In this document: piece by piece, positions 14,399 to 22,260 of the stretch
Position numbering within the stretch: the stretch's first letter is position 1
Layout: the number at the start of each line of letters is the position of its first letter
DNA from: a virus
Reading direction: 5' to 3' (one strand)
IMG/VR virus record: IMGVR_UViG_3300036761_000774
Coordinates: 1 to 22,405 of that record
DNA length: 22,405 bases
Program-made: the position numbers and the translations under genes
The notes under the pieces: generated by a model
The model's database searches: none
What the model was told of the DNA's origin: nothing
What the model saw: only the letters and a program-made list of their open reading frames with translations

Positions 14399-14577
14399 CG
14401 CCCGGGGCTATCTTCGAGGCCATTGTCCTGGCCGAATGGCACCTCAATCCCAGCGTCATTTTTGAAACCTGGACCGACGAACAGCTCTCCCTTTACCTCG
14501 ATAAACGCAACGAGCGCATTGAGCGCCAGAACGCCGCCGCCCGTGGCGAGATCTATGGTTATAAGAAAATCATCTAA
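13982..14577 (+). CDS. Tail assembly chaperone GT-like product made by -1 frameshift
   Basis: The first 122 residues are shared with the gpG-like protein. A -1 shift at 14341-14350 moves the ribosome to a frame that is open to the TAA at 14575-14577 and adds 76 residues, 198 in all. The added part reads as real protein: AIFEAIVLAEWHLNPSVIF, then TDEQLSLYLDKRNERIERQ and a final GYKKII. The helix with NERIERQNA resembles T-type extensions that bind the tape measure. No credible independent start exists for this frame. Start and end given span the joined product; the frame change is not a normal splice. Both candidate heptamers give the same protein. Confidence 0.85.
14341..14350 (+). promoter_or_regulatory. 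Programmed -1 ribosomal frameshift site
   Basis: C CCT TTG GGA is read in the zero frame of the chaperone gene as Pro-Leu-Gly. It contains two overlapping X-XXY-YYZ heptamers in correct register, CCCTTTG and TTTGGGA. A shift on either one yields the same Pro-Leu-Gly-Asn junction. It lies 48 nt before the zero-frame stop, as in other G/GT chaperone pairs. Confidence 0.85.
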
Positions 14578-14580
14578 TCT

Positions 14581-14612
14581 ATCCCCTATCCCCTATCCTC
14601 TATCCCCTTCCC
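14581..14612 (+). repeat. Tandem heptamer ATCCCCT array before the tape measure start
   Basis: Units lie at 14581, 14588, 14595 (ATCCTCT variant) and 14602, followed by TCCC up to the ATG. The 35-nt gap from the GT stop to the tape measure ATG is almost wholly pyrimidine-rich and holds no Shine-Dalgarno sequence. It could be a slipped-strand repeat or a translational control element. Confidence 0.75.
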
Positions 14613-17600
14613 ATGGCTGACATCAAAGGTCCATCCATACGAATCACAGCGGATACCGCGCAGTTCGATAAGGAACTGCAGGGGGCGGTGAAGGGAATCA
14701 ATTCCCTTGGGCTGCAAGCCGACAAACTGGCCAAATCCCTCGGGGTGGAACTGTCTTCGGCGATCAGCAAGGACGTCGATAAACTCGCCTTACTTCAAGG
14801 CCACCTAGCCAAAGTGGGTGCCCCCGCGGCGGACCTGGAAAAGGTGACGCTGCGTCTTTCTGACGCTCAGAAGAAATTGGCCGATTCGGTCAATGAAGGG
14901 GCCTCGGGTTGGAGCAAGTTCGGAGATTTTGCCCGGACCTCCGGACCAGCCATCGCCGGGATCCTGGGCGGCATGGGCGCTGCTGTCATCTCTTTCGGCA
15001 GTAAAGCGGTTGACGAGTTTTCGAAGTCCCAGGTGGTAGCCGCGCAACTGGAAGCCGTCTTGCGGTCCACCGGTGGGGCCGCCGGCGTCACCAAACAGGA
15101 CGTCGAAGGGCTCGCTACTTCTCTTTCCAACCTCACGGGCATCGATGATGAGGCGCTGACCAGCGCGCAGTCCTTGCTCTTAACTTTCACTGGAATCGGC
15201 AAGGATATCTTTCCCACAGCTACCCAGGCAATCGTTGATATGGCCACCGCCATGAATGGCGGCATGATTCCTTCGGCCGAGCAGCTCCGCAACACCACTC
15301 TCCAGGTCGGCAAAGCCCTCCAGGACCCGATTGAAGGCCTCACTGCGCTCAAACGCGCCGGGGTCAACTTCTCTGAAGGACAGAAGCTTGTTATCAAAGA
15401 TCTGGTCGAGACCGGCCGAACGGCTGAAGCGCAGAGATTGATCCTCCAGGAGCTCGCCAAGGAATTCGGCGGCAGCGGCAAGGCTCTGGGCGAAACCTTC
15501 GCGGGCGCTATGGGGAAGATGCGCACCGAAGCAGGGAATTTAGAGGAGGCTCTAGGCAAGAAACTGGTCCCGGTCTTGAATGATGTGATGAATGTGGCAC
15601 CCAAGGCCGGCGCGGCTTTTCTGATAATGAAGGACGGTCTCGGGGGCCTGAACATTTCCACCGGCGAACTATTGATCGCTCTACCGGTCCTGAAATCAGG
15701 CATCACCGCGATAGTGGGAGCAGCCACCGCGGCGGCCCCTGCTTTGTTGGGGATGGGCGCTGTCGCTATGACCGCAACAGCCGGTTTCACTGCTCTAGCG
15801 GCCATCATCGGCTATTTTGGCGTTCAGTGGCGTCTCGCCGTGGCGGGGTGGGAAGATGCCAACAAAGGCCTGGATGAGGTGACCAACAAGCTCAATGCTC
15901 AGTTGGCCGAGATCGGCAAGAGTGTGGAGCGGGGCAGCCTCTCCTGGGAGGAATGGACCGAAAAAGTCAATAAAGCCGCCAAAGAGAATGCCGGACTGAT
16001 TGAGTCCAACGTCAAGGCCAAGAAAGCCACCGAAGATGCCGTTGTGGCTGCAGCCAAGCATAAAGAGGAACTCAAAAAACAAGCTGAAGCGGCCGCCAAA
16101 GCCGCCAAAGAGATCCAGGGATGGGGCTCGGCCATCGGCGTCACAATTCCGAAGCTCAAAGAGAATGTTGCCGAGGGCGAGAAGTATGTCGCCTACCTGA
16201 AAAAATCCGGGGCATCGGCGGTAGAAGTTCGGGATGCTGAAGACAAGCTCCGCGAAGCCAAGTTGCGGCTCACCGAAGCCCTCCATCCGGAGATCCAGGC
16301 CTTCAAGGACCTCGACAAGGCGATGATTGCCAACAATGCCACGGCCCTGGAGGCCTTGAATCGCAATGCCTCTCTGCAACAAATGCTCGGCGTTGAAATG
16401 CCGGATGCTCTCAAGCAAATCCCGCCCTATATCCAGGACGTGGATGCTGCCTATAAGCATCTGGGTATTACCTCGGAGGCGGTCCTTACCAAACAGGTGG
16501 AACAGAGCCAACAGGATTATCAAGCCATCGCCAAAAATGCCACCAGTTCGATTCGGGACATTGATGTTGCCTGGGTGGCCATGCGTGAGAAAGAGATGGA
16601 TCTGGCGCGCAAGACCGGCCAGGAAGTGACCGACGCCGAGAAGAGCGCGGTCGACGCCATGAAGGCCAAGTGGGGCGAGTTCGGCGACAAGACCAAAAGC
16701 ACCTTTGAGCAAATGGCCGCGATCGGGAAAAAACAAATCTCGACCATCGTCACCGATCTCTCCAAAGGCTTTGCGGATCTGCTCTTCGCTGCCGGGGATT
16801 TTGGCTCCAAGATCGTCGGCATGTTTAAGCAGATCGGCCAGGCCATCGTCCGGGCCTGGATCGAGACCGGCGTCATGGGATTGATCACAGGGAAAGGCTT
16901 CTCGGGCTTTGGTGGGTTCCTCTCCGGCATCATTGGCGGTATTACCGGCAAGGGTGGTGGCGGCGCTGCGGGGACGGCCAGCAGCTTATTCGGCCTGGGT
17001 GGGACTGCCGCCAGCGCTTTCGGAATCAAAGGCGGCCTAATCGGTGGCATCGGTAGCTTGCTCGGGATCGGCGGATCTTCTCTGGCCTTTGGCGGAGCAT
17101 CACTGGCTGGCCTGGGCGGTGCTGCTTTGCCGGGGTTCATGCTGGCAGCTCCCACAGTGCCGGGCCTGGCGGGCGCCAGCCTGGCAGGCGGAGCATCGCT
17201 GGCTGGCCTGGGCGGCGCTGCTTTGCCGGGGTTCATGCTGGCAGCTCCCACAGTGCCGGGCCTGGCGGGCGCCAGCCTGGCAGGTGGAGCAGCCAGCGGC
17301 GGAGGGATCATGAGCAGTATTGGAGGCCTCTTGACCAATCCCTGGACCGCCGCGATCGCGGGCGCCATCGTGGCCGGCATCCTCGGTTACAAATTCGCCA
17401 AAGGCAAGAATGCTTATGAAGCCGGCAGCATGGAAGTAGCACGGGATCTAGGAGGGGTTTCCTTTTCCAAAAACCAGATGAAAGAGTTTTATTCTTCGAT
17501 CGGCTTATCGGAGTCGCAAGCCTATGGAGTCCGGAAAGAAGTAGAATCCTCACCAAAATTTCTAGCTGAAGTCATAGGTCCTTTGGCCCAGCAGCAAGGG

Positions 17601-19013
17601 AAGATGCCTCAGCTCCTCGCTTCCCTGACCTCGGGCTATTCAGCGGCCTACTCCGCGGCCTTTGAGAAAGGGATGAAGACCGGGGACTGGAAAGATCTCA
17701 ACAAAGAATATGAGATCTGGGAATCCCACTTCACGGCCCTGGGCAAGATCATGCCCGATTGGAAGGACAAGCTCGCCGCGGTGACAAAGACCGAAGAAGA
17801 GAATGCTGCTGCCACGGCCGAAGCGGCTGCTCAATTCGGATCCCTGGCCGACCAGTTCCTCCAAACCGGGGAAATGTCTGATGATTTCAAGAAACAAATC
17901 ACTGCCGCCGGCGGATCCTTCGAAGCTTTTGATATCGCCTCCGGAGCCATTAAGAACCTGCAGGGCCTCAAGGGTGAATTCGCCGATCTGAAACAAGCCG
18001 TCGATGCTCTATTGCCTCCCGTCAAGACCTGGCAACAGCAGTTCATGGAAACCGGTATCATCACTGACGAGCTGGCGGCTAAGATCCAGGAAGCCGGCGG
18101 CAACATCGAAGATTTCAAAGCCTTCGCCGACGTCCGCAAGACCCAGGCCGATTGGACGAAGCTCAAAGACCAGTTCGACCAGACGGGCGAAGTCTCTGAC
18201 GAGCTGCTCTCCATCCTGCGCCGATTCGGGGATGCGGATACCCTGAGTGCGTTCGAAGCCCTGGTGAAACAGGCCAAAGAATCAGGCGTTTCTATCTTCG
18301 ACCTGGCCAAAGAGTCAGAGGCCGCCAATAAGACTATCCAGGACGCTTTTGGCCTCACAGGCACCGCCATCGACAAGCAAATGACCGATGCTGCCGGCGT
18401 ACTCTCCAGTACTCTTCAGACCATGGACGACAATCTCACCGCGGCCATCGATAAACTCCAGAAGGCCCTAGTGACGATGATTAAGGATCTCATCGATGTA
18501 CTGCTGGAGGTCCCCGGCGCGGCTGAGAAGGCTGCTGCCGACGCCAATTTCTTCTTGAACGGGATCAAGGACAAAACGGTCGACGTAGAGGTCGTGCTCC
18601 ATACTCCCAGCCCAGAAGAAATCGCCCAGATGAACAAGACGCTTTCAGGTCGCAGCGGCCAGCAAGACGGATCCAGGGTGACAACCCGCGATGTCACAAA
18701 TACCGGCGGAGAGACGACCGTCTATACGGGTGAGCGCACGAATCCTCCTCCCCGCACCCGTTTTGCCGCAGGGGGTTATGTCGACCAACCTACTGATGCC
18801 CTCTTGGGTGAAGCTGGGGCAGAGTGGGTGATTCCAGATAAGCTCCTGGCTAATTTCGCCCGGGCCCTGTCGGGCGGATCCACTCGTCGAGATGGCCGCT
18901 CCGGAGCCCAAATCAACCAGCAGATTACTTTGGTTAATCCCCCCGATCCCTGGGCCGTGCGAAAAATGATGGATCGAGTTAACGACAGTTTAGTTCTCGC
19001 TTTGAGCCAATGA
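14613..19013 (+). CDS. Tail tape measure protein
   Basis: A 1466-residue protein that sets tail length and is ejected with DNA during infection. Residues 8-100 open with the usual RITADTAQFDKELQGAVKG and LGLQADKLAKSL helices. A conserved tape measure domain (about 125-320) contains LEAVLRSTGGAAGVTKQDVE, TGIDDEALTSAQSLLLTFTG and MNGGMIPSAEQLRNTTLQVG. A hydrophobic segment (about 352-402) could span a membrane; 440-530 is strongly coiled coil (AAAKHKEELKKQAEAAAKAA). Residues 765-930 are Gly/Ala-rich with an exact 32-residue duplication (827-858, 859-890). Three diverged QFxxTG repeats start near 1081, 1143 and 1187. The C-terminal GGYVDQPTDALLGEAGAEWV is a typical closing motif. There is no Shine-Dalgarno site; the end overlaps the next gene (ATGA). 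Confidence 0.95.
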   Translation: MADIKGPSIRITADTAQFDKELQGAVKGINSLGLQADKLAKSLGVELSSAISKDVDKLALLQGHLAKVGAPAADLEKVTLRLSDAQKKLADSVNEGASGWSKFGDFARTSGPAIAGILGGMGAAVISFGSKAVDEFSKSQVVAAQLEAVLRSTGGAAGVTKQDVEGLATSLSNLTGIDDEALTSAQSLLLTFTGIGKDIFPTATQAIVDMATAMNGGMIPSAEQLRNTTLQVGKALQDPIEGLTALKRAGVNFSEGQKLVIKDLVETGRTAEAQRLILQELAKEFGGSGKALGETFAGAMGKMRTEAGNLEEALGKKLVPVLNDVMNVAPKAGAAFLIMKDGLGGLNISTGELLIALPVLKSGITAIVGAATAAAPALLGMGAVAMTATAGFTALAAIIGYFGVQWRLAVAGWEDANKGLDEVTNKLNAQLAEIGKSVERGSLSWEEWTEKVNKAAKENAGLIESNVKAKKATEDAVVAAAKHKEELKKQAEAAAKAAKEIQGWGSAIGVTIPKLKENVAEGEKYVAYLKKSGASAVEVRDAEDKLREAKLRLTEALHPEIQAFKDLDKAMIANNATALEALNRNASLQQMLGVEMPDALKQIPPYIQDVDAAYKHLGITSEAVLTKQVEQSQQDYQAIAKNATSSIRDIDVAWVAMREKEMDLARKTGQEVTDAEKSAVDAMKAKWGEFGDKTKSTFEQMAAIGKKQISTIVTDLSKGFADLLFAAGDFGSKIVGMFKQIGQAIVRAWIETGVMGLITGKGFSGFGGFLSGIIGGITGKGGGGAAGTASSLFGLGGTAASAFGIKGGLIGGIGSLLGIGGSSLAFGGASLAGLGGAALPGFMLAAPTVPGLAGASLAGGASLAGLGGAALPGFMLAAPTVPGLAGASLAGGAASGGGIMSSIGGLLTNPWTAAIAGAIVAGILGYKFAKGKNAYEAGSMEVARDLGGVSFSKNQMKEFYSSIGLSESQAYGVRKEVESSPKFLAEVIGPLAQQQGKMPQLLASLTSGYSAAYSAAFEKGMKTGDWKDLNKEYEIWESHFTALGKIMPDWKDKLAAVTKTEEENAAATAEAAAQFGSLADQFLQTGEMSDDFKKQITAAGGSFEAFDIASGAIKNLQGLKGEFADLKQAVDALLPPVKTWQQQFMETGIITDELAAKIQEAGGNIEDFKAFADVRKTQADWTKLKDQFDQTGEVSDELLSILRRFGDADTLSAFEALVKQAKESGVSIFDLAKESEAANKTIQDAFGLTGTAIDKQMTDAAGVLSSTLQTMDDNLTAAIDKLQKALVTMIKDLIDVLLEVPGAAEKAAADANFFLNGIKDKTVDVEVVLHTPSPEEIAQMNKTLSGRSGQQDGSRVTTRDVTNTGGETTVYTGERTNPPPRTRFAAGGYVDQPTDALLGEAGAEWVIPDKLLANFARALSGGSTRRDGRSGAQINQQITLVNPPDPWAVRKMMDRVNDSLVLALSQ
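17091..17282 (+). repeat. 96-bp tandem duplication inside the tape measure gene
   Basis: Copies 17091-17186 and 17187-17282 differ at only two positions (17102/17198 and 17120/17216), both silent. Each encodes 32 residues beginning GGASLAGLGGAALPGF. A degenerate fragment of the next copy follows at 17283. Exact codon phase preserves the frame. Confidence 0.93.
17853..18270 (+). repeat. Three diverged protein repeats in the C-terminal part of the tape measure
   Basis: QFLQTGEMSDDFKKQITAAG (residue 1081), QFMETGIITDELAAKIQEAG (1143) and QFDQTGEVSDELLSILRRFG (1187) share the pattern QF-x-x-TG-x-x-[ST]D-[DE]-[FL] followed by an amphipathic helix. Spacings of 62 and 44 residues differ, so these are old, reshuffled repeats. 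Confidence 0.7.
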
Positions 19014-19840
19014 AAAGCATCGCATGGATCTCTTCCGATGGCGATCGCCTGGAGATCCGCAACGGTAACGATCAGAATTACTACCTGAGCCAGATCACCG
19101 GCCTGAACTCGGCCGACATGGAAGTCCTCACCCAGCGGGCCCCATATCAGAGTGGGCGGACTTCCATTGATGCCTTGGTCAGATCGCGGAGCATCAAGTT
19201 TCGCCTGGTCATCCGCCAAACTTCGACTCTGGATCTAGAAGGGGCGCGCCGCTATATTGGCCGGATCTTTTCCCCTATTAATTATTTGGGCCAGGTGAAT
19301 CTGGGGCGTCTGGAATACATTCGGGACGACGATCTGGAATTTGCCATCGATGCGGTGCCTTCTGGCCTGGATATGCCGGGCACCTCTCCTTCGCGCGGGC
19401 CGCGCCATCAGTTGGCCAGCATCTACCTGGAATGCGAGGATGGGTTCTTTCGAGATCTTACCGCCTCCACCCAGGCCCTGGTCATCGATGTCAGCCAGGC
19501 GGTCTTGAATGTTGGCGACGTCCCGACTTTGCCTTTGGCTTCGATCACTGGCCCTTCTAATATCCCGCGCCTCTCGAATCTGAGCACCGGCAAATACATC
19601 GAATTTTCAGACAACCTGGCGGCCGGCTACCGGCTGGATCTGGATTTTCGCTTCGGGAAGAAAAGTGCCACTCGGGTCAAGATCTCGGACAGCACCACAA
19701 CCGACTGGTATTCCCTGATTAACCCAGCCTCCGAATGGTGGCCCCTGGTCGTGGGTTCGAACAGCATCAAACTTACTTCCCAGGACACCTCCGGATCTGC
19801 CGTCTTGACCTGGTCGAATCAATATCAATCCATCGCCTGA
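19010..19840 (+). CDS. Distal tail protein (Dit-like)
   Basis: A 276-residue protein directly after the tape measure, starting in an ATGA overlap with its stop. Dit forms a hexameric ring at the tail tip that joins the tube to the baseplate or central fibre. The N-terminal domain (1-110) has the usual order: SIAWISSDGDRLEIRNG, a QITGLNSADMEVLTQRAPYQ loop, GRTSIDALVRSRSIKFRLVI and a helix beginning LEGARRYIGRIFSP, with LGRLEYIRDDDLEFAIDAVP after it. The C-terminal domain (168-275) is a beta sandwich that recurs in the next gene. The role is supported by synteny and the N-terminal pattern. The frame stays open for 41 codons after the TGA, probably by chance. Confidence 0.85.
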   Translation: MKSIAWISSDGDRLEIRNGNDQNYYLSQITGLNSADMEVLTQRAPYQSGRTSIDALVRSRSIKFRLVIRQTSTLDLEGARRYIGRIFSPINYLGQVNLGRLEYIRDDDLEFAIDAVPSGLDMPGTSPSRGPRHQLASIYLECEDGFFRDLTASTQALVIDVSQAVLNVGDVPTLPLASITGPSNIPRLSNLSTGKYIEFSDNLAAGYRLDLDFRFGKKSATRVKISDSTTTDWYSLINPASEWWPLVVGSNSIKLTSQDTSGSAVLTWSNQYQSIA

Positions 19841-19849
19841 AATTGGCGA

Positions 19850-19865
19850 ACACAACATCTTGTGG
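19850..19865 (+). repeat. Palindrome copy 1
   Basis: Arms CACAA and TTGTG around CATC; the outermost base pair is broken (A against G). Centre sequence CATC is shared with copy 3. Confidence 0.8.
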
Positions 19866-19893
19866 CTTATCCAGCTCAGATTGACCAGGTCAA

Positions 19894-19909
19894 CCACAAC
19901 CTATTGTGG
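19894..19909 (+). repeat. Palindrome copy 2
   Basis: CCACAA and TTGTGG around CCTA, extended by one more A-T pair (19893 and 19910). It starts 44 bp after copy 1. Confidence 0.85.
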
Positions 19910-19937
19910 TCTGGGGAGCTCAAAGACTTCCAGGAAG

Positions 19938-19953
19938 CCACAACATCTTGTGG
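19938..19953 (+). repeat. Palindrome copy 3
   Basis: CCACAA and TTGTGG around CATC. It starts 44 bp after copy 2. The spacers before copies 2 and 3 are each 28 bp and share AGCTCA at the same offset. Confidence 0.85.
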
Positions 19954-19974
19954 TCAGTATCTGTAATTCATTCT

Positions 19975-21381
19975 ATGAGACTTGCAGAAGAGAGCTTTGA
20001 TTTAGGCTTTGGAGCTGTGGAAAACCATGGGGCCAGCGTCGACACCGTTGCGCCTCTCCAAGGGACAGGCTCCCTCAAATTTGACTGTGCCGCGGAAGAA
20101 TATGGGCTTCTCTACTGTGGCGGATGGCCGGTGGATCGCTTCTGGGTCGGCCTGCACTTCATGCTGGAGGATACCTTCCATCGTAATGGCCTGGTGGGTT
20201 GGATGACGGCCAATTATATGGGCGGCTATATCGTGCTCGAGAACCAGCGGCTGGTGGCCCATATTCCACCCTTCGACGTGGCCATCGGCAATCGCATTAT
20301 CCTGCCCGGCGTGCTTTACCATTTGCAACTGGAGATCTGGTTCGATCCCAGCCACGGATCCATCAAGGCCAAGCTCAATGAAGGGATCCGCAACGACATC
20401 AATTACTATCCGGATAATTCCGGTAACGTCAATCGGACCCCGGAGACCTATATTGAAAAAATCTGGTTGGGTTCCTTCTTCAGCCACGGCCAGGGCAATG
20501 GCTGGATTGACGACGTCGTTTTGAACCATTGGTGGTACCTGAGCACTACGGATTTCACCTGGCCTGGCCGCGTCACTCTCAGGTCCTCAGCTCCGATCGG
20601 ACTGGGAGCTTACGATGAATGGTCCAGCGCCGGCCTGACCGATAAATGGACCGAAACCGTCTGGCCTCCGAATGCTTTGCCCCATCAAACTCTGGGGCAA
20701 CTCAGTTTTCAGGGAGGAGCCGACCAGATCATTGACAACGTCGGGAATGTAGAAACTCCGCCGGCGCTGGACATTTATGGGCCGGCCTCCAATCCCAGCC
20801 TGGAGAACAAGACTACCAGCAAGACGCTCCAATTCAGCGGGGACGTGCCCAGTGGCTATTATCTGAATATCCAGATGGGGCCCGGCCGGACTTACCTGGT
20901 GAAGATCGCGGACAATTCCTATGAAGACTGGAATGGCCACATTTCAGCCCCGGTTGAGTTCTGGCAGCTCGCGGTTGGTATGAACACATTCCGAGCCGAG
21001 CCCAATGGAGCCCAGGTGCTGGCCGGTTGGATGCCTTATTATCGAGGCGATTGGCAGAGCTTCGTATTTGACGACGCCCCAGCCGCGCCCGTGGGCGGGT
21101 CTCTGGAAGCGATGAGCCATGTTTTCAAATGCAGGCTCAATGCTCCTCCGCCGCCGGAATCGTTTGCCAAGATCATTCCGGGCGTCAGATTCTTCCCTGA
21201 TAACTATTGGGGCAAATACTGGCAGCCGCAGACTGAGCACATTTATCCCCAAACTCAGCTAATGGCCATGCCGCATCGTATGCGGCGCAATCCCATTCAG
21301 GGCGGTCTCTGGGACCTGGCAGATATGCCGGCCATGGAATGCCTCTTCAAATATTCGAATCTAGTCAACCAGCAGGAGTAA
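19975..21381 (+). CDS. Tail-tip protein with lectin-like and Dit C-terminal-like domains
   Basis: A 468-residue protein from ATG 19975. The N-terminal part (1-200) resembles a concanavalin-type sandwich: EESFDLGFGAVENHGASVDT, then GTGSLKFDCA, FWVGLHFMLED, and a GNGWIDDVVLNHW strand near its end. Residues 259-360 are clearly related by eye to the C-terminal domain of the preceding Dit protein (NVGNVETPPALDIYGPASNP against NVGDVPTLPLASITGPSNIP, then TLQFSGDVPSGYYLNI against YIEFSDNLAAGYRLDL). The last 70 residues carry Trp/Tyr- and Pro-rich stretches. It probably attaches to the tail tip and contacts host surface glycans; this is inferred. The start is uncertain: GTG 19906 falls inside a palindrome, and neither start has a good ribosome binding site. 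Confidence 0.78.
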   Translation: MRLAEESFDLGFGAVENHGASVDTVAPLQGTGSLKFDCAAEEYGLLYCGGWPVDRFWVGLHFMLEDTFHRNGLVGWMTANYMGGYIVLENQRLVAHIPPFDVAIGNRIILPGVLYHLQLEIWFDPSHGSIKAKLNEGIRNDINYYPDNSGNVNRTPETYIEKIWLGSFFSHGQGNGWIDDVVLNHWWYLSTTDFTWPGRVTLRSSAPIGLGAYDEWSSAGLTDKWTETVWPPNALPHQTLGQLSFQGGADQIIDNVGNVETPPALDIYGPASNPSLENKTTSKTLQFSGDVPSGYYLNIQMGPGRTYLVKIADNSYEDWNGHISAPVEFWQLAVGMNTFRAEPNGAQVLAGWMPYYRGDWQSFVFDDAPAAPVGGSLEAMSHVFKCRLNAPPPPESFAKIIPGVRFFPDNYWGKYWQPQTEHIYPQTQLMAMPHRMRRNPIQGGLWDLADMPAMECLFKYSNLVNQQE

Positions 21382-21384
21382 GGC

Positions 21385-22257
21385 ATGGGCTTCACGAGGG
21401 CCAACAAGAATCCTAATTGCACCAACGTGGCGGCTTTTAAGGCTTGGGCCCAGTGGATGGGCGATGAGATCGTCAATCGCGGCTGGGTGCGCACCGGTGA
21501 CACCGGCCAGGCTGATTGGCCCAATATTGTGGCCGTCCCCAGCGCCGCAGGAACCGTCTGGGAGGTCTTTCGCGCCAACGATTCCCTCCAGGCCACGATG
21601 CCCATGTTCCTCTATCTCAGTTATTACGCCACCACCAATTCCCCTCGGCTGCAGGTGATGCTCGGGATTGGGACCAATGGAGCGGGGAGCCTCATTTATC
21701 CTTGCCTCAGCGCCAACAGTCTCCCGGCCGGAGCCTCGGCTGACGATAATCCGCGGGATTGTGTTATCTGCGGAGATGCTGGCTTTTTGACGGTTCTGAT
21801 GTTTCGGGACGCCTCGGATCCCAACACGTTCACTTTCGCTTTCTGTGTAGACCGTAGCCGAGATGAAACCGGAGCTCCCACCGACGAGTATATTGGCGGC
21901 TGGGCTTTTGGAAACAATGGGCACCGCTGGCATGCTAATTGCCCGAAGCCGGGAACTGGCACCAAAACGGCCTGGAGCACCGATATAGGAGTTTGTTCCC
22001 TGGCCTTTGTGGGGCAGACGGCCAACTGGAATTTCCAGGGAAACGTGGCAATTTCGCCAATCTTTCCAGCGCCCGGTTTCCTCGGCAATCCGACGTTGGG
22101 AATAGTCTGTTGCCGTGAAGCCGATGCCAATGAGAATGAGCAAAAGACGGTCAATATCTATGGGGCCAATCACAACTACCTTTTCAGCAAGGCCACCTCT
22201 GTTAAGAGTTGGGCCGGATCTGGTACTACCTCCGCCTTCGGCGTGCTGATGGAATGA
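21385..22257 (+). CDS. Phage virion protein with DTGQ-type N-terminal motif
   Basis: A 290-residue protein with AGGAGT before ATG 21385, 3 bp after the upstream stop. The N-terminal block AFKAWAQWMGDEIVNRGWVR followed by TGDTGQADW, then TVWEVFRANDSLQATMPMFL and SPRLQVMLGIGTNGAG, is a pattern I associate with uncharacterised tail or virion proteins of many phages. The rest is beta-rich (DCVICGDAGFLTVLMFRD, FTFAFCVDRSRDETG). Cysteines are more frequent than in neighbours. The next gene shares the DTGQ block, so this is the first of a tandem pair. Location after the tail-tip genes suggests a fibre or receptor-binding component; not proven. Confidence 0.78.
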   Translation: MGFTRANKNPNCTNVAAFKAWAQWMGDEIVNRGWVRTGDTGQADWPNIVAVPSAAGTVWEVFRANDSLQATMPMFLYLSYYATTNSPRLQVMLGIGTNGAGSLIYPCLSANSLPAGASADDNPRDCVICGDAGFLTVLMFRDASDPNTFTFAFCVDRSRDETGAPTDEYIGGWAFGNNGHRWHANCPKPGTGTKTAWSTDIGVCSLAFVGQTANWNFQGNVAISPIFPAPGFLGNPTLGIVCCREADANENEQKTVNIYGANHNYLFSKATSVKSWAGSGTTSAFGVLME

Positions 22258-22260
22258 CCG

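Larger units (their letters stand above)
19841..19974 (+). promoter_or_regulatory. Non-coding gap with three regularly spaced palindromes
   Basis: This 134-bp gap separates two co-directional tail genes and holds three dyad elements at 19850-19865, 19894-19909 and 19938-19953, exactly 44 bp apart. It is the longest gap in the tail region. TTGACC at 19881 with TATTGT at 19902 (15-bp spacing) is a poor promoter candidate. No Shine-Dalgarno sequence is evident before the downstream ATG. Confidence 0.6.

Noticed and set aside
14423-14620. Separate 65-residue ORF between chaperone and tape measure
   Set aside because: It is the wrong frame; the -1 frame of the same stretch encodes the GT extension, which has protein-like composition and ends at 14577.
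14867-17380. Several antisense ORFs of about 300 codons opposite the tape measure gene
   Set aside because: Low-complexity Ala/Pro/Arg/Ser composition mirrors the codon bias of the sense strand; no initiation signals were seen.
19850-19953. Repeat-spacer layout (16-bp repeats, 28-bp spacers) resembling a tiny CRISPR array
   Set aside because: Repeats are too short and fully palindromic, there are only three, the spacers share AGCTCA at the same position, and no cas gene or leader is present.
19841-19966. Open frame continuing 41 codons after the Dit stop (possible TGA read-through)
   Set aside because: It would carry the palindromes through an arbitrary frame, shows no domain-like pattern, and the Dit C-terminus already ends as its paralogous domain does.
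19906-19974. GTG 19906 as start of the lectin-Dit-like protein
   Set aside because: It lies inside palindrome copy 2 and lacks a ribosome binding site; the extra 23 residues look unlike a protein N-terminus. ATG 19975 is preferred, but it also lacks a good site, so this remains open.
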